Positions 37,680-50,359 of a DNA stretch of 64,000 nucleotides are shown here, in pieces. Position 1 is the stretch's first letter. Every line of letters starts with the position of its first letter. Below the pieces are notes generated by a model. That model did not search any database. It was given only the letters and a program-made list of their open reading frames with translations, and had not been told where the DNA came from. The DNA is from Acanthochromis polyacanthus (taxonomy: Eukaryota; Chordata; Actinopteri; Pomacentridae), in contig NC_067129.1 in the NCBI RefSeq assembly GCF_021347895.1, positions 30,975,690-31,039,689 on the forward strand. The letters are read 5' to 3'. A program made the position numbers and the translations under genes.

Positions 37680-38762
37680 GCACTGTTTTGTGGTTGTTTA
37701 GTGTCTCTTTCTGGTTGATTTGTGTCTCTTTGTAGTTGTTTTGTGTCTTTTTGTAGTTGTTTTATGTCTTTTTATGGCTGTTTTAATGTCTTTTTTTGTA
37801 GACGTTTGTTTTGTGGTTGTTTAGTGTCTCTTTCTGGTTGATTTGTGTCTCTTTGTAGTTGTTTTGTGTCTATTCATGGTTGTTTTGTGTTTATTTGCAT
37901 AGCTTTTGTATCTGTTTACGGATGTTTTGTTCATTTTTTTGTGGTTTTGTGTCTGTTTATGTAGTTTTGTGTGGGTTTTTTTGGTCATTTAGTGTCTGTT
38001 TACGGAAGTGTTGTGTCTATTACTGGTTGTTTTGTGTTTTTTTGTAGTTATTTTAAATCTATTTATGGGTCTTTTGTGTCTATTTGTGTAGTTTTGTGTG
38101 TTTTATGGTTGTTTAGTGTCTATTTCTGTTTTTTGTGTCCTTGTTGTTGCATGTTTATGTGGTTTTTATATGTCTATTTATGGTTGTTTTGTGTCTATTC
38201 ATGGTTGTTTTGTGTCTATTTATTGTTGTTTTGTGTCTCTTCATGGTTGTTTTGTGTCTATTTATGGTTGTTTTGTGTCTCTTCATGGTTGTTTTGTGTC
38301 TATTCATGGTTGCTTCGTGTTTATTTGTGTAGCTTTTGTGTCTGTTTACAGATGTTTTGTTCATGTTTTGCATTGTTTTGTGTCTATTTATTGTTGTTTT
38401 GTGTCTCTTCATGGTTGTTTTGTGTCTATTTATGGTTGTTTTGTGTCTAGTTATGGTTGTTTTGTGTCTATTTATGGTTGTTTTGTGTCTATTTATTGTT
38501 GTTTTGTGTCTAGTTATGGTTGTTTTGTGTCTCTTCATGGTTGTTTTGTGTCTATTTATGGTTGTTTTGTGTCTCTTCATGGTTGTTTTGTGTCTATTCA
38601 TGGTTGCTTCGTGTTTATTTGTGTAGCTTTTGTGTCTGTTTACAGATGTTTTGTTCATGTTTTGCATTGTTTTGTGTCTATTTGTGTAGTTTTGTGTGTT
38701 TTATGGTCGTTTTGTGTCTCTTTATGGATGTGTTGTGTCTATTTCTGGTTGTTTTTTGTCCC
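37680..38762 (+). repeat. 21-bp T-rich minisatellite array
   Basis: About 50 units of roughly ggttgttttgtgtctattta. A longer block recurs inside it: the run from gcttcgtgtttatttgtgta to gttcatgttttgcattg occurs near 38310-38375 and 38605-38670, 295 bp apart. The period being a multiple of 3 gives long open frames on both strands (up to 245 codons). These are pure repeats without a domain. Confidence 0.9.
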
Positions 38763-39479
38763 CGTTAAGTTTCTAAGAAGCCGATGTGAACGTTACTTCC
38801 AGTCGTCTGTCTTCACATCTGTATTAAAGCTCTGAAGCTCTTCATCCTCCCTGATGCTGCTTTGACAGAACTATTCTGTTTATTGACGAGTCGTAGCGAA
38901 TCAAAGGTCCGTGTAAACATCTTCAGACTGATGGACCCCGTGCTCAATCACTGGATGACTTCATGCATGTGAATGCAGCCTGGGGTTACCGTGGCGACAG
39001 TCTACATTGATCCTACATGCTTTGAAGTGCGTCTGGAAGCGCATGTAGTGCTGCAGGGCTCAGCTAACAGCGCCGCAGGTCAGGAGTTAATGTTCTCTGT
39101 GGACGGAATAATCATGTACAGCAGCTGGAAAAATGACTAATTGATCGGCTTTGTCTGATCATTAAACACAGTCCAACTCTGTGCTGCAGTAAAATAACTA
39201 AAAAAAAACTGCACAAACAGCAACACAACTTTGCATAAACACAGAATCGTCACAGTGGCAGCAGGCTAACTGAATCCTGAAGGATTCCCTGGCCACAAAA
39301 GATATATGATCTCTGCTGCATGTCCTGATCTGCTTCCAGCTGGAGGTGCCTGGAAAGCCTCCAGTTTGGAGTCAACACAATCACTATACACAGGCACAAA
39401 ATGACTTCAAAGGGATGTAAAATCATCACAGAAAGGTTTAAGTTGATTCGAGAGAGACAGAAAAGAGAGACAGACGTCC
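38763..39479. other. unique spacer between opposed 21-bp arrays
   Basis: About 720 bp of balanced, unique-looking sequence. No exon recognised. Confidence 0.5.
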
Positions 39480-40859
39480 ACTTAGAAAGTTCAAACTGAT
39501 GACAAAGAGACAAAATGTCAAAAAACACATGATAGAGTCATGGAATGATTAAAAAACAAACACCATATGCAAATAAGCAAAATACATACAAAGACAAAGT
39601 GACTACAAAGACACATTAAATTTACCAAAAAAAGATGCATTGAGACAAAATGACCATCAAAAGATACAAATTTACCACCAAAAAATGCACAATGTTGACA
39701 GAGACACACAAAATGAGCAAAAATAGATGTAAAACGGTCACAAAAAGACCTAAAGCAATGACCAAAAGACACATAGAAACCAGGACAGACAGGAAATCCA
39801 TCCAAAGACTCAAATTTACCACAAAACAATGCAAAATGGCCACAAAGAGACACAAAACCGGCCTCAAAAGAAGCAAATTGAAAAAAAAATTCATAACGAC
39901 AGACAAAATGATCACGAAAAGACCCGTAATGACCACCTAAAGAAGTAAAATATGTACAGACACACAACACTACCAAAAAGAGCCACAATAAGACCAAAAC
40001 GGTGAAAATCACAACAACAAAAAAATCCAAATTGGCAAAACAAATGGAGAAAAAACATCTATAAAGAAAGATAAAATCGTGACAAACACACTAACCGACT
40101 ACAAAGATATGCAAAAAAACAACTGCAAAAAGACTCGGCAACAAAGACACAAAGTGACTATTAAAACACAAAAAAAGATACCAGAGACAGAAAATGACTA
40201 CAGAGATAAAACTGCCACCAAAAGAAGCTAAATGACCACAGAGAGACCCACATAGAGACAAAATAACCAGAAAAGACAGAAATTAGCACAAAAAAGATTC
40301 AAAATGCTGAAAAACAGAAAGACCACAAACAGACACAAATCCACCTCAGAAAGATCTAAATTTGAAAAAAAATCGATAAAAATGACCATAAAGACAATCG
40401 TGATAAAAAGACCCATAATGACCACCAAGAGATGGAAAATGTGTACAGACACACAAAAAGACTCAAAATGACCACAAAGAGACACCCAAAACCAACAAAA
40501 AGAGACTCAATACAACCCAAAGGAGGCAAAATAACCACAAAACAAATGGAGGAAAAAAGTCCATAAAGATAGATAAAATGGCAACAAACACACAAATCCA
40601 CCACTAGAGATGCAAAAAACAATTACAAAAAGACACAGCAACAAAGCAAGACAAATTTACCATGAAAACACAAAAACATACCAAAGAGACACAAAATGAG
40701 CATAAAGAGACACCCAAAACCAACAAAAAGAGGCACAGTATGACCAAAAGGGGACAAAATAACCACAAAGACAGACAGAACCACAACAACAAAGTCCAAA
40801 CTGACAAAACAAATGGAGAAAAAAACATCCATAATGACACATAAATTGGCAACAAACAC
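39480..40859 (-). repeat. 21-bp A-rich minisatellite array
   Basis: Diverged units such as acaaaatgaccacaaagaga, the inverse of the array at 37680-38762. Longer blocks recur (for example caaatggagaaaaaa near 40045, 40545 and 40810). Open frames are repeat artefacts. Confidence 0.85.
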
Positions 40860-40985
40860 ACTATAACCAGTGGCGGCTGGTGGTAAAATTTGTTGGGTGG
40901 GCTAACAAATGCATGATACCGATTAAATAGTTAACATCACCGATGATACACACAGTTACATCAGTTACAGGTACACTATACTTTA

Positions 40986-40988
<3 letters not shown>

Positions 40989-41057
<69 letters not shown>
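40989..41057. repeat. (CT)n(CA)n compound microsatellite
   Basis: About 20 ct units pass directly into about 15 ca units. Confidence 0.95.
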
Positions 41058-41060
<3 letters not shown>

Positions 41061-41164
41061 TACACACACACAGATACACACGCCACATCGGTTGTCTCAT
41101 CAACTTGCACAGCCACAAATGCCGTCTGTGATATTTCAGTCAGTCACTTTTTGTTCATAAACAG

Positions 41165-41818
41165 CTAACATACAATCAAGCAGCTCGTTTTGCTAGTCCT
41201 GGATGTGTACTTTACAACTTGTGTGTTTGACAGGTGATCTGCTAACTGGCTGTCTAAAAAAGAAAATTGGTCAACCAGGTCCAGAAATACGCCGCGTTGG
41301 GTTAAAGTGGGGGATTCGTCAGACCCCCGTAAAGCTAGCTCGTGTGCTCCACAAAGTTTAATACCGTCCACAATCCTTGATAGTTTTTTCACCAGCTTGT
41401 TGTGTCTCTGTACAGCGATGCGGTGGCCCTCATCCAGCTGACAGGCGATGTTAACTTTTCCTAACATGGACAGCTTGATGCTGTTTCCGATGTGACTTCA
41501 TTCATGTTTTCTAATTTTGTCTGACAAATGTTTCAAATCCACAATTCCTTGTTGAGTCCATGCGGTATCTCCTTCAAAAAGTAAGCATGGGAAACAGAAA
41601 AGTGAATTCTTAGCTACACTTGCCGTTAGCCAGTCCTTTCTGTCAAACTAAGAAACGCAAAATGTACGATTTTGTCGTTTGTCCCGTTGAGTTATTTGAA
41701 CATCGTTTGGCCGATGTGATCCCAGTCTCTTAACTTCCAGCTTTTCCTCCGAAGACATTGAGGAAAATGGACAAGAAAGCAAATAATCCACCTCGTTCAT
41801 GCTAACACCCGTCATATC
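41165..41818 (-). pseudogene. hAT transposase N-terminal part (zinc finger plus DUF4371), broken
   Basis: Minus-strand translation starts near 41818 and gives a TTF-type zinc-finger region (FDRKDWLTASVAKNSLFC then FPCLLFEG). It continues with HLSDKIRKHE and GNSIKLSMLGKVN, then a DUF4371-like segment with CGAHELALRGSDES and GVFLDLVDQF. Two in-frame stops interrupt it: TAG where related proteins would have Trp before FDRKDW, and TGA after IRKHE. It ends before the catalytic RNase-H core and the C-terminal dimerisation region, which have been deleted. It cannot encode an active enzyme. Confidence 0.85.
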
Positions 41819-42215
41819 TTAACTTTTTCTCCCTCCTTCCCAACTCTGGCACAAATAGCAGCACCGCTGTGTTAACTCGCTGCTATTGGTCAAAGTCAGT
41901 GGCCTGTGGGCTGACTGAAGTTAGCCCAAATGATCAGTAAATCACAGGGGCGGGACATGACACCTGTCAATCATTTACAAGAACAAAATGAATGAAAGTG
42001 GACTGTATCTGCTGGGGCTGTAAAAAATAAGCCCATTTAGAGATATTCTATGTTTTTCTTTTGACTGATTGGTGCTGTTGCTACCTTTGGATTCACCTAA
42101 ACTTAAAACAATCTATTGTAAGTTATTTAAAAAATAATTTTCTCATCTTTTTTGTGTTGGCCTGGGAGGGCTTAGCCCTGTTAGCCCATTTATACCAGCC
42201 GTCCCTGACTATAAC

Positions 42216-42440
42216 CATCAAAACACAAAGAAAATGATACAAAAACACCTAAAAACACACAAAATTACCACAAACAGACACAAAAGCATCTCAAAACAGT
42301 GACTCGTTACAAAGACAAACTGACTTAAAAGGAACTTCAATCAATCTCTAAAAGTTTCAGAAAAAGGCAGCACAATAAGCACGAAACTACTCCTAATGAC
42401 CACAAAGACGTTTAAATTAGTACAGAAAGACAAAATAACC
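42216..42440 (-). repeat. continuation of the A-rich 21-bp array
   Basis: aacacacaaaattaccacaa and similar units to the right of the hAT insertion. Confidence 0.75.
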
Positions 42441-42989
42441 TCAAAGACAGAAACCGACAACAGATCTGTACACCCGTCGAATGTTCTGATTTCAGCTGAA
42501 ATATTTCACCAGAATGAGTCACAACGCGATGCTCAGAGACCCAGTTTCACCTTTTCTGCAGAGAATAATCTGTATTTCTGTTATTTTGTGCTGTGAGGAA
42601 ACTAGACTGAGGCCACATCGAAGAGCCTTTGTGCAGTCTGAAGGCTTCGTGTGCAGCAGACGGAGGTTTTGTTCGCTTTGTGCTCTGCAGCTTCCTCTGC
42701 TGCTCCAATCGTTTGGTTCTGCTGGCTCTCTGCTAGCGTTAGCGTTAGCCTACATACAGCCGTCTAATGCTGCAGCCTTCAGCGCGTTGGCCTCATTTCA
42801 CTGTGGCTTGAAAATCGATTTTCATGGAGAAATGTTGCTCAACAGTTTGTGCTTTCAAATCTGTTTTGAACACATGAAGTAGGACCGAAACTCCCGACTG
42901 CTGCACAGAAACACGTGTTCAACAACCGCTGGAGCTGTGAAAAAGGCTTCACTTTAGGCTTTATGCTTTTCTTCACAAACCAAAAGGAA
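42441..42989. other. unique spacer, no gene seen
   Basis: GC-richer patch at 42600-42830 with an open + frame but no domain or splice sites I would trust. Confidence 0.45.
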
Positions 42990-44940
42990 AAGAGACACTG
43001 CAAGAAACACAAAATGACTGCAAAGAGACACAAAATTACCACAAAGACACATAAAACAATTTTAAAAAAACAACAACTGACAACAAAGACGAATAAAACT
43101 GCTATAAAATGACACAAATTGTCCACAGATAGAAAAAAAGACCAACATGAGAGAAAGACAACCAAACAGAACATCAAATTGACCAAAAAGAGATGAAATG
43201 TGCCCAAAAAAAAACGCCAGATGACTACAGATAAAGAAAAATCGAGTATAAAGAAACACACAAAGATGCAAATTGACCACAGAGAGATAAAATCAGCAAC
43301 GAAACGACACAAAATTACCCCAAAGGGACAACAGACAATTAAGAAAGACAAGAATTGTCAATAAATAAAGAATAAAAACACTACACACAGACTAAATCCA
43401 CCACAAAACAGTTCACATTGGCCACAAACGGATAAAAACAATCAGAGATACAAACTGATCGTAAAATAAGCCAGTCAAAACAGCTGTAACACAACCACAT
43501 AAAGGTGTAAAATTACAACAAAGACACACAACATGACCGTGAGAGACAGATGATGACTAAAAGACACAAAAAATCAAGAAAACAACCACAAAAAAGATGC
43601 ATAACGACTACAAACACACACAAAAGGATCACAACAGATAGATGGCCACTGAAAAACAAGACGAGCACACAAAAATGCAAAATAACTACAAAAACAGGCA
43701 ATACCACAAACATGCAACATGGCCACCAAAAGACAACAAATCACTACAAAGAGACCTAAAAAATGACCAAAATGAGACAAAACAACCTTTCAAAAAGGTG
43801 CAAAATTACAGAAAACAGCTAAAAAAAGGAAAATTGTTGTTGTTTAATTGGAAAATTATTATAAAAAGCCACAAAATGATCGCAGTAGAAACAGATCGGC
43901 ACTAGAATCACTACAAGCAGATAAAACAATCATAAAAAGATGTGTTATTCCACAGAGACGTAACACAACCAAAAATGATGCAAAATGACTATGAAAACAG
44001 GCTAAAAGACCACGACAAACAGATGAGGACTAAAAGACCTAAAATAACTACAAAGAGACAAAATTACCACAAAAACACACTCAAAGACCACAACAGTATA
44101 CACAATGACTACAAAAACACACAAAATGACCACAAAAACATTTAAAAATCACTACAAACAGATAAAACAACCAACATAGTCATAACATCAACACAAAAAC
44201 ATGCAAAATGACGACAAAGACACACATAATAACTATAAAGAGACACAGATGACCACTAAATGATGCAAAATCACAACAAAATGACATAAAACAATCACAA
44301 AAACATGCCGAACAACTACAAAGGCATGCAAAACACAACTAAAACACACAAAATAACTGTGACAAGACATAAAACCACCACTAAAAGACACAGTGACTAC
44401 AAAAACACACAAAAACAACCACAAAAAGATCCAAAAATCTCTACGAACAGACAAAACAGCCATAAAAAGCCATAATACAAACTTAAAGACATGCAAATTG
44501 AGTGCAAAGACACACAAAATAGTAAAGAAAAGACATAAACACACAACAAAGACACACTCAATGACCATAAAAAGTACACAATGACTATAAAAACACGCAA
44601 AACAGCCACAAAAAGATGCAAAATCACAACAAACAGATAAAATAATCACAAAAAGCCATAACACAAACATAAAAGCATGCAAAATGACTACAAAGACAAA
44701 CAAAATAGCTGTTAAAAGACACAAAGACACTACAAAAACACACAAGACAACTACAAAACATGTCAAATGACTGCAAAGACACACAATATGACCACGAGAG
44801 ACACAAAATTACTATGAAAAGACACAAACACACAACAAAAACACACACAATGACGACAAAAACAAACAAAACAACTACAAATAGATGCAAAATCACTTCA
44901 AAAAATACCACTAAATGAAGCAAAAAGACAAAATTTAGAT
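42990..44940 (-). repeat. 21-bp A-rich minisatellite array
   Basis: About 2 kb of diverged units such as caaaatgactacaaagaca and cacaacaaagacacactca. Long hydrophobic minus-strand frames (up to 183 codons) are repeat artefacts. Confidence 0.85.
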
Positions 44941-45605
44941 TTTTTCCATCATATTTACATGTTAAACATATGAACACATGTCATATTTAATCGTACCAGG
45001 TTAACAGAATAATATTACTCTGATACTGCAGTAATATCACACAGTTTTAAACTCCAGATGAGTACTCGTACCACAGTGTTTGTACTCCCTCTCCTCCCTG
45101 GCTTCAGTACTTCCTGTCTGGTCTTAATGTCACACACCTGGCCATCTGTCTCTCGCTCCGTCGCCTCATTTTTTCCTCCTTCTATTCCCATCCGTCCATC
45201 CGTCCGTCTTTTCGTCTGTTCTTCCCGGCCACCGCTCTCTTATGGCCTCTCTGCTCGCACCTTTAATGTCATGATCTTTAGCAGCCAATGATTTTCAATA
45301 GCAAAAAGGTGGCCTGACCTTTCCGTCAAAGCCTTCTTTCCGAATCCTCCTAATGCAGTGAGGCGGCTTGTTGTGAGAATCGGGCACCTGGCCTCGGTCC
45401 CCGGTGAACGCTGGATATGAACTGTATGCAAAAAAAAATGCTTTATATGAAGTAAACTCTGCAGAGGGTGAAAACTGAGGGGAAAGTAGACTGAAATTGT
45501 TAAATTTCCTCAATAAAAAGCAGCAGAAACACTCTTAAACAGGTAAAGAGCCAGATCGTTTTCTGTGGAGCTGGTGGAGACCAAAAATGGAGCTAAAAGA
45601 GGTGA
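44941..45605. other. unique DNA, possible conserved non-coding block
   Basis: 45240-45430 is balanced, repeat-free and unlike its surroundings (for example tttaatgtcatgatcttta). No exon is supported. Conservation can only be tested by alignment. Confidence 0.4.
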
Positions 45606-45785
45606 ATGTAAGGTTTGCTGGTATCAGAAGATGTGAGACTGACAGAGCAGCAGTACATGTAAGCAATGCCAGCATCAGTTCTGAGGATTCTCTCAGATCT
45701 TTGGGTGTAGATTGTAGTTAGGAGAAGGTCAGATTTAGATGACAGACCAATAAGGGGACAATATTTTATATTTGCACACGTCAGG
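45606..45785 (-). repeat. dispersed repeat, copy B of a two-copy family
   Basis: Matches 26556-26745. Shared blocks include gcaatgccagcatcagttct and gagaaggtcagattta, and the minus-strand frame is also open here. Confidence 0.7.
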
Positions 45786-46345
45786 GAACAATACATGTTA
45801 AAATGCACAATAATGACTTTAAATACCTGCTTGTCAAGTTTGTTAATCACGATGTCAAGGATTAAAACCAAAAACTAAAACAGAACATGCAGAACTAAAG
45901 CATAGAAATCGGCTGGAGAGTCTGACCTAACACAGTATTCTGGACCGTTTGGCCTTTTCCGATGGACACAATCTGCACTGAACGAACCCTTGTCTACTCC
46001 AGGGAGACGAATTTCCAGCTATAATTTAGTAATTTAAGGCTATTAATTATTCAGTCCCTGCTATGAATTACTTATATGTGCTCGCTAATTATCAGGAAAC
46101 TTTACCCTCAAAACCTGCTGAGCTCTTTGACTCAACTGCAGATTCAATGTGGTGTGATGGAGAGAAGAGGAAGAGGAGGGATGGAAAAATCAACCCAACG
46201 GAGGAGAAAGGACGGACGACAGGAAGGCAGAGAGAGTTTACTGATTACTCACCACTGTTCACGTCTGCTGACTTCCGATTGAAATGATTACCGCTCACGC
46301 CCTGTGGTTAGTCATGATGGGTCCAAATTAGAACTATCTGCATCA
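45786..46345. other. low-copy DNA, no gene seen
   Basis: Two overlapping + frames near 46063-46287 show no domain. Confidence 0.45.
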
Positions 46346-46962
46346 AAACAGCCACAAAAAGACACAGAATCACCACGAAAAGACACGGAATCACCACAAA
46401 AAGACACAGAATCACCACAAAAAGACACAGAATCACCACAAAAAGACACAGAATCACCATGAAAAGACACAGAATCATCACAAAAAGACACAGAATGACC
46501 ATAAAAAGACACGGAATCACCACAAAAAGACACAGAATCACCACAAAAAGACACAGAATCACCACAAAAAGACACAGAATCACCACAAAAAGACACAGAA
46601 TGACCATAAAAAGACACAGAATCACCACAAAAAGACACAGAATCACCACAAAAAGACACAGAATCACCACAAAAAGACACAGAATCACCATGAAAAGACA
46701 CAGAATCATCACAAAAAGACACAGAATGACCATAAAAAGACACGGAATCACCACAAAAAGACACAGAATCACCACAAAAAGACACAGAATCACCACAAAA
46801 AGACACAGAATCACCACAAAAAGACACAGAATGACCATAAAAAGACACAGAATCACCACAAAAAGACACAGAATCACCACGAAAAGACACAGAATGACCA
46901 CAAAAAGACACAGAATGACCATAAAAAGACACAGAATCACCACAAAAAGACACAGAATGGCT
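46346..46962 (-). repeat. homogeneous 21-bp array with higher-order structure
   Basis: About 29 nearly identical units of aaaaagacacagaatcacca. Variant units (gaatgaccat, gaatcatcac, cggaatc) recur in the same order at a shift of 231 bp (11 units): 46461 onward matches 46692 onward to about 46880. A recent block duplication is the simplest explanation. Open frames run through both strands only because 21 is divisible by 3. Confidence 0.93.
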
Positions 46963-47893
46963 GTTAAAAATCCACCCAGCAACCATAGAAAGATACACAA
47001 TGATTAAAAATCACCACAGAGAGAGACAGATGACCACGAGGTGACACAGAGACACTACAAATATAGAAAACAACCATAAGAAGACACAATACAACCACAA
47101 AAGGTGCAAAATTACAACAGACACATAAAATGACCACAACAAAAGTCAGATGGCCACAAAAAGATACATAATTACAGAAAACAAGTAAATAAAGATACAA
47201 AAAATCTACAAAAACAGACAATACAAAGCTACAAAATGACCAAAAGGACACAACATGGTGTCAAAAAGACACAAAATTACAGTAAAAGACACAAAATGAC
47301 CACAAAAGAACAAAACCAACCATAAAAAAGTAACCATGAGACAAGTAACAAGTTAAAAACACAAGAAAATACCCCACAAAACAACAAAAGAAATGTGAAA
47401 AGATGACAATGAAAGAACAGATGATGACTTAAAGACACAAAATGACTACAAAAAAATCTAACATGACCACACAAGAGATGCAAAATAGCTACGAAAACAA
47501 AAAAAGCAACCCCAAAAAGATGCAACATGACGATGAAGACATTAAAATGACCAAAACAAAAGACAGATGAACACCAAAAGACACAAAATAACTATGAAAA
47601 GACATGAAATCACCAGAAAAAGACACTCAGTGACCACAAAAAGACACACAATGACCACAAAAAGACACTCAGTGACCACAAAAAGACACACAATGACCAC
47701 AAAAAGACACTCAGTGACCACAAAAAGACACACTTTGACTACAAAACACACAAAAAGACCACAGAGAGAGACAAATAATGACAAAGTAACACTAAATGAC
47801 TACAAACAACCATATAAAGACATAATACAACCACAAAAAGATGCAAAATGAGTACAAAGAGAGACGAATAACCACTAAAGGAAGCAAAATAAC
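46963..47893 (-). repeat. diverged 21-bp A-rich array
   Basis: Same family, degenerate. It contains a homogeneous 42-bp dimer near 47610-47720, where aaaagacactcagtgaccac alternates with aaaagacacacaatgaccac. Confidence 0.85.
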
Positions 47894-48390
47894 TAAATTT
47901 CAATTCAATTCGGCGAACTTTATTTTTCCGATAGGAGCTTCATTTGTGCTAGAGCATCTGTGTGTAAGTTGTACATGCAAAAAAATAGTATACATAATAA
48001 ACACAAGCAGCGTACGATACACAAAAGACATCCAACATACCAGAGACAGTAGATAAGAGGACTTATAAAAATATATATTAAAAAAAAAGAAACAGCAACT
48101 TACATGTTATTCTTACAAAAACTAAAATGCTAAATATATACGTAAATAATTAAAAAGATTTTAAAAGGTGGTAACAAAATAGATAAAAAGGCTCAATCAT
48201 TCATAAGTCTGATGGATGTAGGTGAAGCTTGACATGGCTCTCCTGGTCTTATAAATGAGTGCCCTGTATCTCTGACCTGAGGGCAGCAAACTGAGTGTCT
48301 GTACAGTGTGTGAGTGGTGTCTGATGCTACCTGTGTTCCTTTAAGTTTTGTCCTTCTGTTGTATTTACTACTATTTTTACATCTTTGATT
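47894..48390 (-). pseudogene. LINE 3' end relic with (GAATT) tail
   Basis: On the minus strand, 48193-48330 encodes a diverged LLPSGQRYRALIYKTRRA-type segment. It resembles the end of many fish LINE-type open frames (LPSGRRYR followed by SFxPxAIRLLN). It is followed by AT-rich DNA and ends at 47900 in a tail reading aataaagttcgccgaattga. Stops are present. Exact clade not assigned. Confidence 0.55.
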
Positions 48391-48404
48391 CAAGAGATTT
48401 CCTC

Positions 48405-49125
48405 AGTTATAACTGCCTGGTGGGGACTCCCAGGTTTGTGTACCCACCCCCAACTCACACGGTCTAAGGTTCAGTGAGACTCACGTGACTCCAGGTGTGT
48501 ATAGTGGTAAAACTGCCTGGGGAAGGATTGAAGGATGCATTTTAACCACATTTATAGTGGTCTAGTAGATATCAATGTGATATAACTGCCTGGGGAGGGA
48601 TCTTAGGATTACATTTTAACTGCATTAATAGGTGTGTAGTAGTTATTGTCAGTATGATAAAACTGTTGGGAGAGGGATCCCAGGACTTTAGTTTAAGTAC
48701 ATTTATCGTAGTTATTCTTGCTGTGGTAAAAACTGTCTGGGGAGGGATCGAAGGATTCATTTTAACTACATTTGTTGTGGTGTAGTAGTTATTTTCAATG
48801 TGGTGAAACTACCTGTGGATTGAACTCAGAACTCCATATTAAATATATTTATAGTGGTGTAGTAGTTATTCTCAATATTGTAAAACTTCTGGGAGCGGGA
48901 TCCCAGGTCTGTATTATGAGTATATTTATAGAGGTGTCATTGTTATTCTCAATGTGATGAAACTGCCTGAGGAGGGATCTCAGAGCTCCATACTAAATAT
49001 ATTTATAGTGGTGTAATAGTTATTGTCAATGTAGTAAAACTCTCAGGGAGTGATCGGAGGATGCATTTTAACTACATTTGTAGTGATGTAGTGACTTCAA
49101 TGGGGTTAAACTGTCTGGGGGGCGG
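48405..49125 (+). repeat. minisatellite, unit about 75 bp, about 9-10 copies
   Basis: aactgcctggggagggat (or a variant) recurs near 48411, 48511, 48583, 48661, 48731, 48797, 48882, 48961, 49038 and 49108. Each copy is followed by a cattttaactacattta segment and ggtgtagtagttattgtca. Spacing 66-100 bp. Confidence 0.85.
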
Positions 49126-50359
49126 GTTAGAGTGTAACAGAGTGGGTTTAATTCTGGAAATGGTTCTGAAATAGTAAGACGTCGGTCTATGCTCTCCTGT
49201 TTGAATACTCTCTGCTTCAGCTGAAATCCTCCACATATATTTCGGTTTACAAGCAAAGTACGGTCGCAGCTTGTTTACTTTCTGCCTCCAGCCTGGATTC
49301 TCTTAAAGCCGTTTGGTCAGGTGTGAGGAAAAATGGAAAAGAGAAAAAGCTTTTCCACAATGAAGCTTCCATACTGTCAGCAAACAGCTCACTCTGGCTT
49401 TGTGGTATTTTAAGGCCGGCGGTGTCAACGGTTAAAAGCAAGAGGTTACCCAGAAATCTGTGCTGCTGCTGCAGGCTTACTGGTGGTAAAGAACCACTAA
49501 GTGTTGCTGTTAAAGCCTTCGTACATTGACCTTAGATGGCTTTAAAGAGCAAAGTTGATGTGCCACAGTTATTTTCCAGTTTTGTGAAGCCAAGGATTGT
49601 TACTTGCAAAGAGAACGTTATTCAAGGTTGCATCTTGTTGAATGTTTGGTTTAGAAAAGATGGAAAATGTGAGGACTTGATGACCTTTTGGCCAGAAAAA
49701 TGTCAGAGTAATTTAGTGAAGGTAATAATGGATCTTAACACACTGCAGCTATTTAACCAACAGCTTATTCCAGATGTAGTTTGCAGCACTTTGATTTTAT
49801 TCACAGGATTCCTGTGTTTTGATTGGCTCTGGTTTTCAAAGGTCAGCATTCTGTACGATCCGACTTTTATCCACCGTCAGTGAGGAAAACGAGGAAATCC
49901 GTCATTAAGTGTTTGCTCAGGAGGGTCGACTGCAGGTTAACTTGTCACCAACTTCACAACTGACTGGGAACATTCACCACAAAGTCTCGAGCGCAGATTT
50001 CAGCGAAATAATATAGAAACTTCTTTAAAGGAAAGGAAATGCAGCCGCAACAAAGACAGAGAAACAGCTGAGAACTGAAGAAAAGCAGCTGGTAGTCAAC
50101 ATCAGAGGGATCTATGGATGCATTCCTGCTAAAACTCAAAGATAATTGTGAAGTCAAATCATAACAGTTTTTACAGCTTCTTAAAAAGAAGTTGCACCCA
50201 AGCGCTTTCTAAATAAAAGAAAGTCTGATTGGTGAAATAATGGGGTTGAGACCCACTAATGTTGTTTATGGTGTGATTTTACCTCAGTAATTTACATGAT
50301 AGATGTTTAAAAGGTTTTAACTGTTAAAATAATAGAAAATGAAGACTAAAAGGTATCTG
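49126..50359. other. low-copy DNA with an unsupported 115-codon frame
   Basis: The + frame at 49536-49883 is not repetitive but matches no domain I know and lacks convincing splice or start context. Nothing else recognised. Confidence 0.4.

Larger units (their letters stand above)
40868..42207 (-). mobile_element. hAT element, internally deleted, 1340 bp
   Basis: Starts cagtggcggctggtggta and ends ataccagccgtccctg, inverse-matching over the outer 14-16 bp with two mismatches. Flanked by a perfect 8-bp duplication, actataac (40860-40867 and 42208-42215). It sits inside the A-rich 21-bp array, which resumes at 42216. It carries a CT/CA microsatellite and a minus-strand transposase fragment, so it derives from an autonomous hAT by deletion. 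Confidence 0.92.

Noticed and set aside
38098..38835. 245-codon open frame on the + strand
   Set aside because: It is a translation of the 21-bp minisatellite (repeating CFVSIYG). Other frames and the opposite strand are equally open, as expected for a period divisible by three.
44233..44977. Hydrophobic minus-strand frames resembling membrane proteins
   Set aside because: Phe/Val/Leu/Cys-rich because the inverse of acaaaatgaccacaaag is T-rich. They are repeat artefacts, not membrane segments.
46346..46962. Possible CRISPR-like array (regular short repeats)
   Set aside because: Units are head-to-tail with no unique spacers, and the setting is a vertebrate genome.
46308..47007. Three overlapping open frames of 180-230 codons
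   Set aside because: Same cause: a homogeneous 21-bp array without stops in any of these frames. No domain, no non-repetitive part.
49536..49883. 115-codon + frame as a gene
   Set aside because: Non-repetitive, but no family resemblance and no supporting splice or promoter signals; could be chance.
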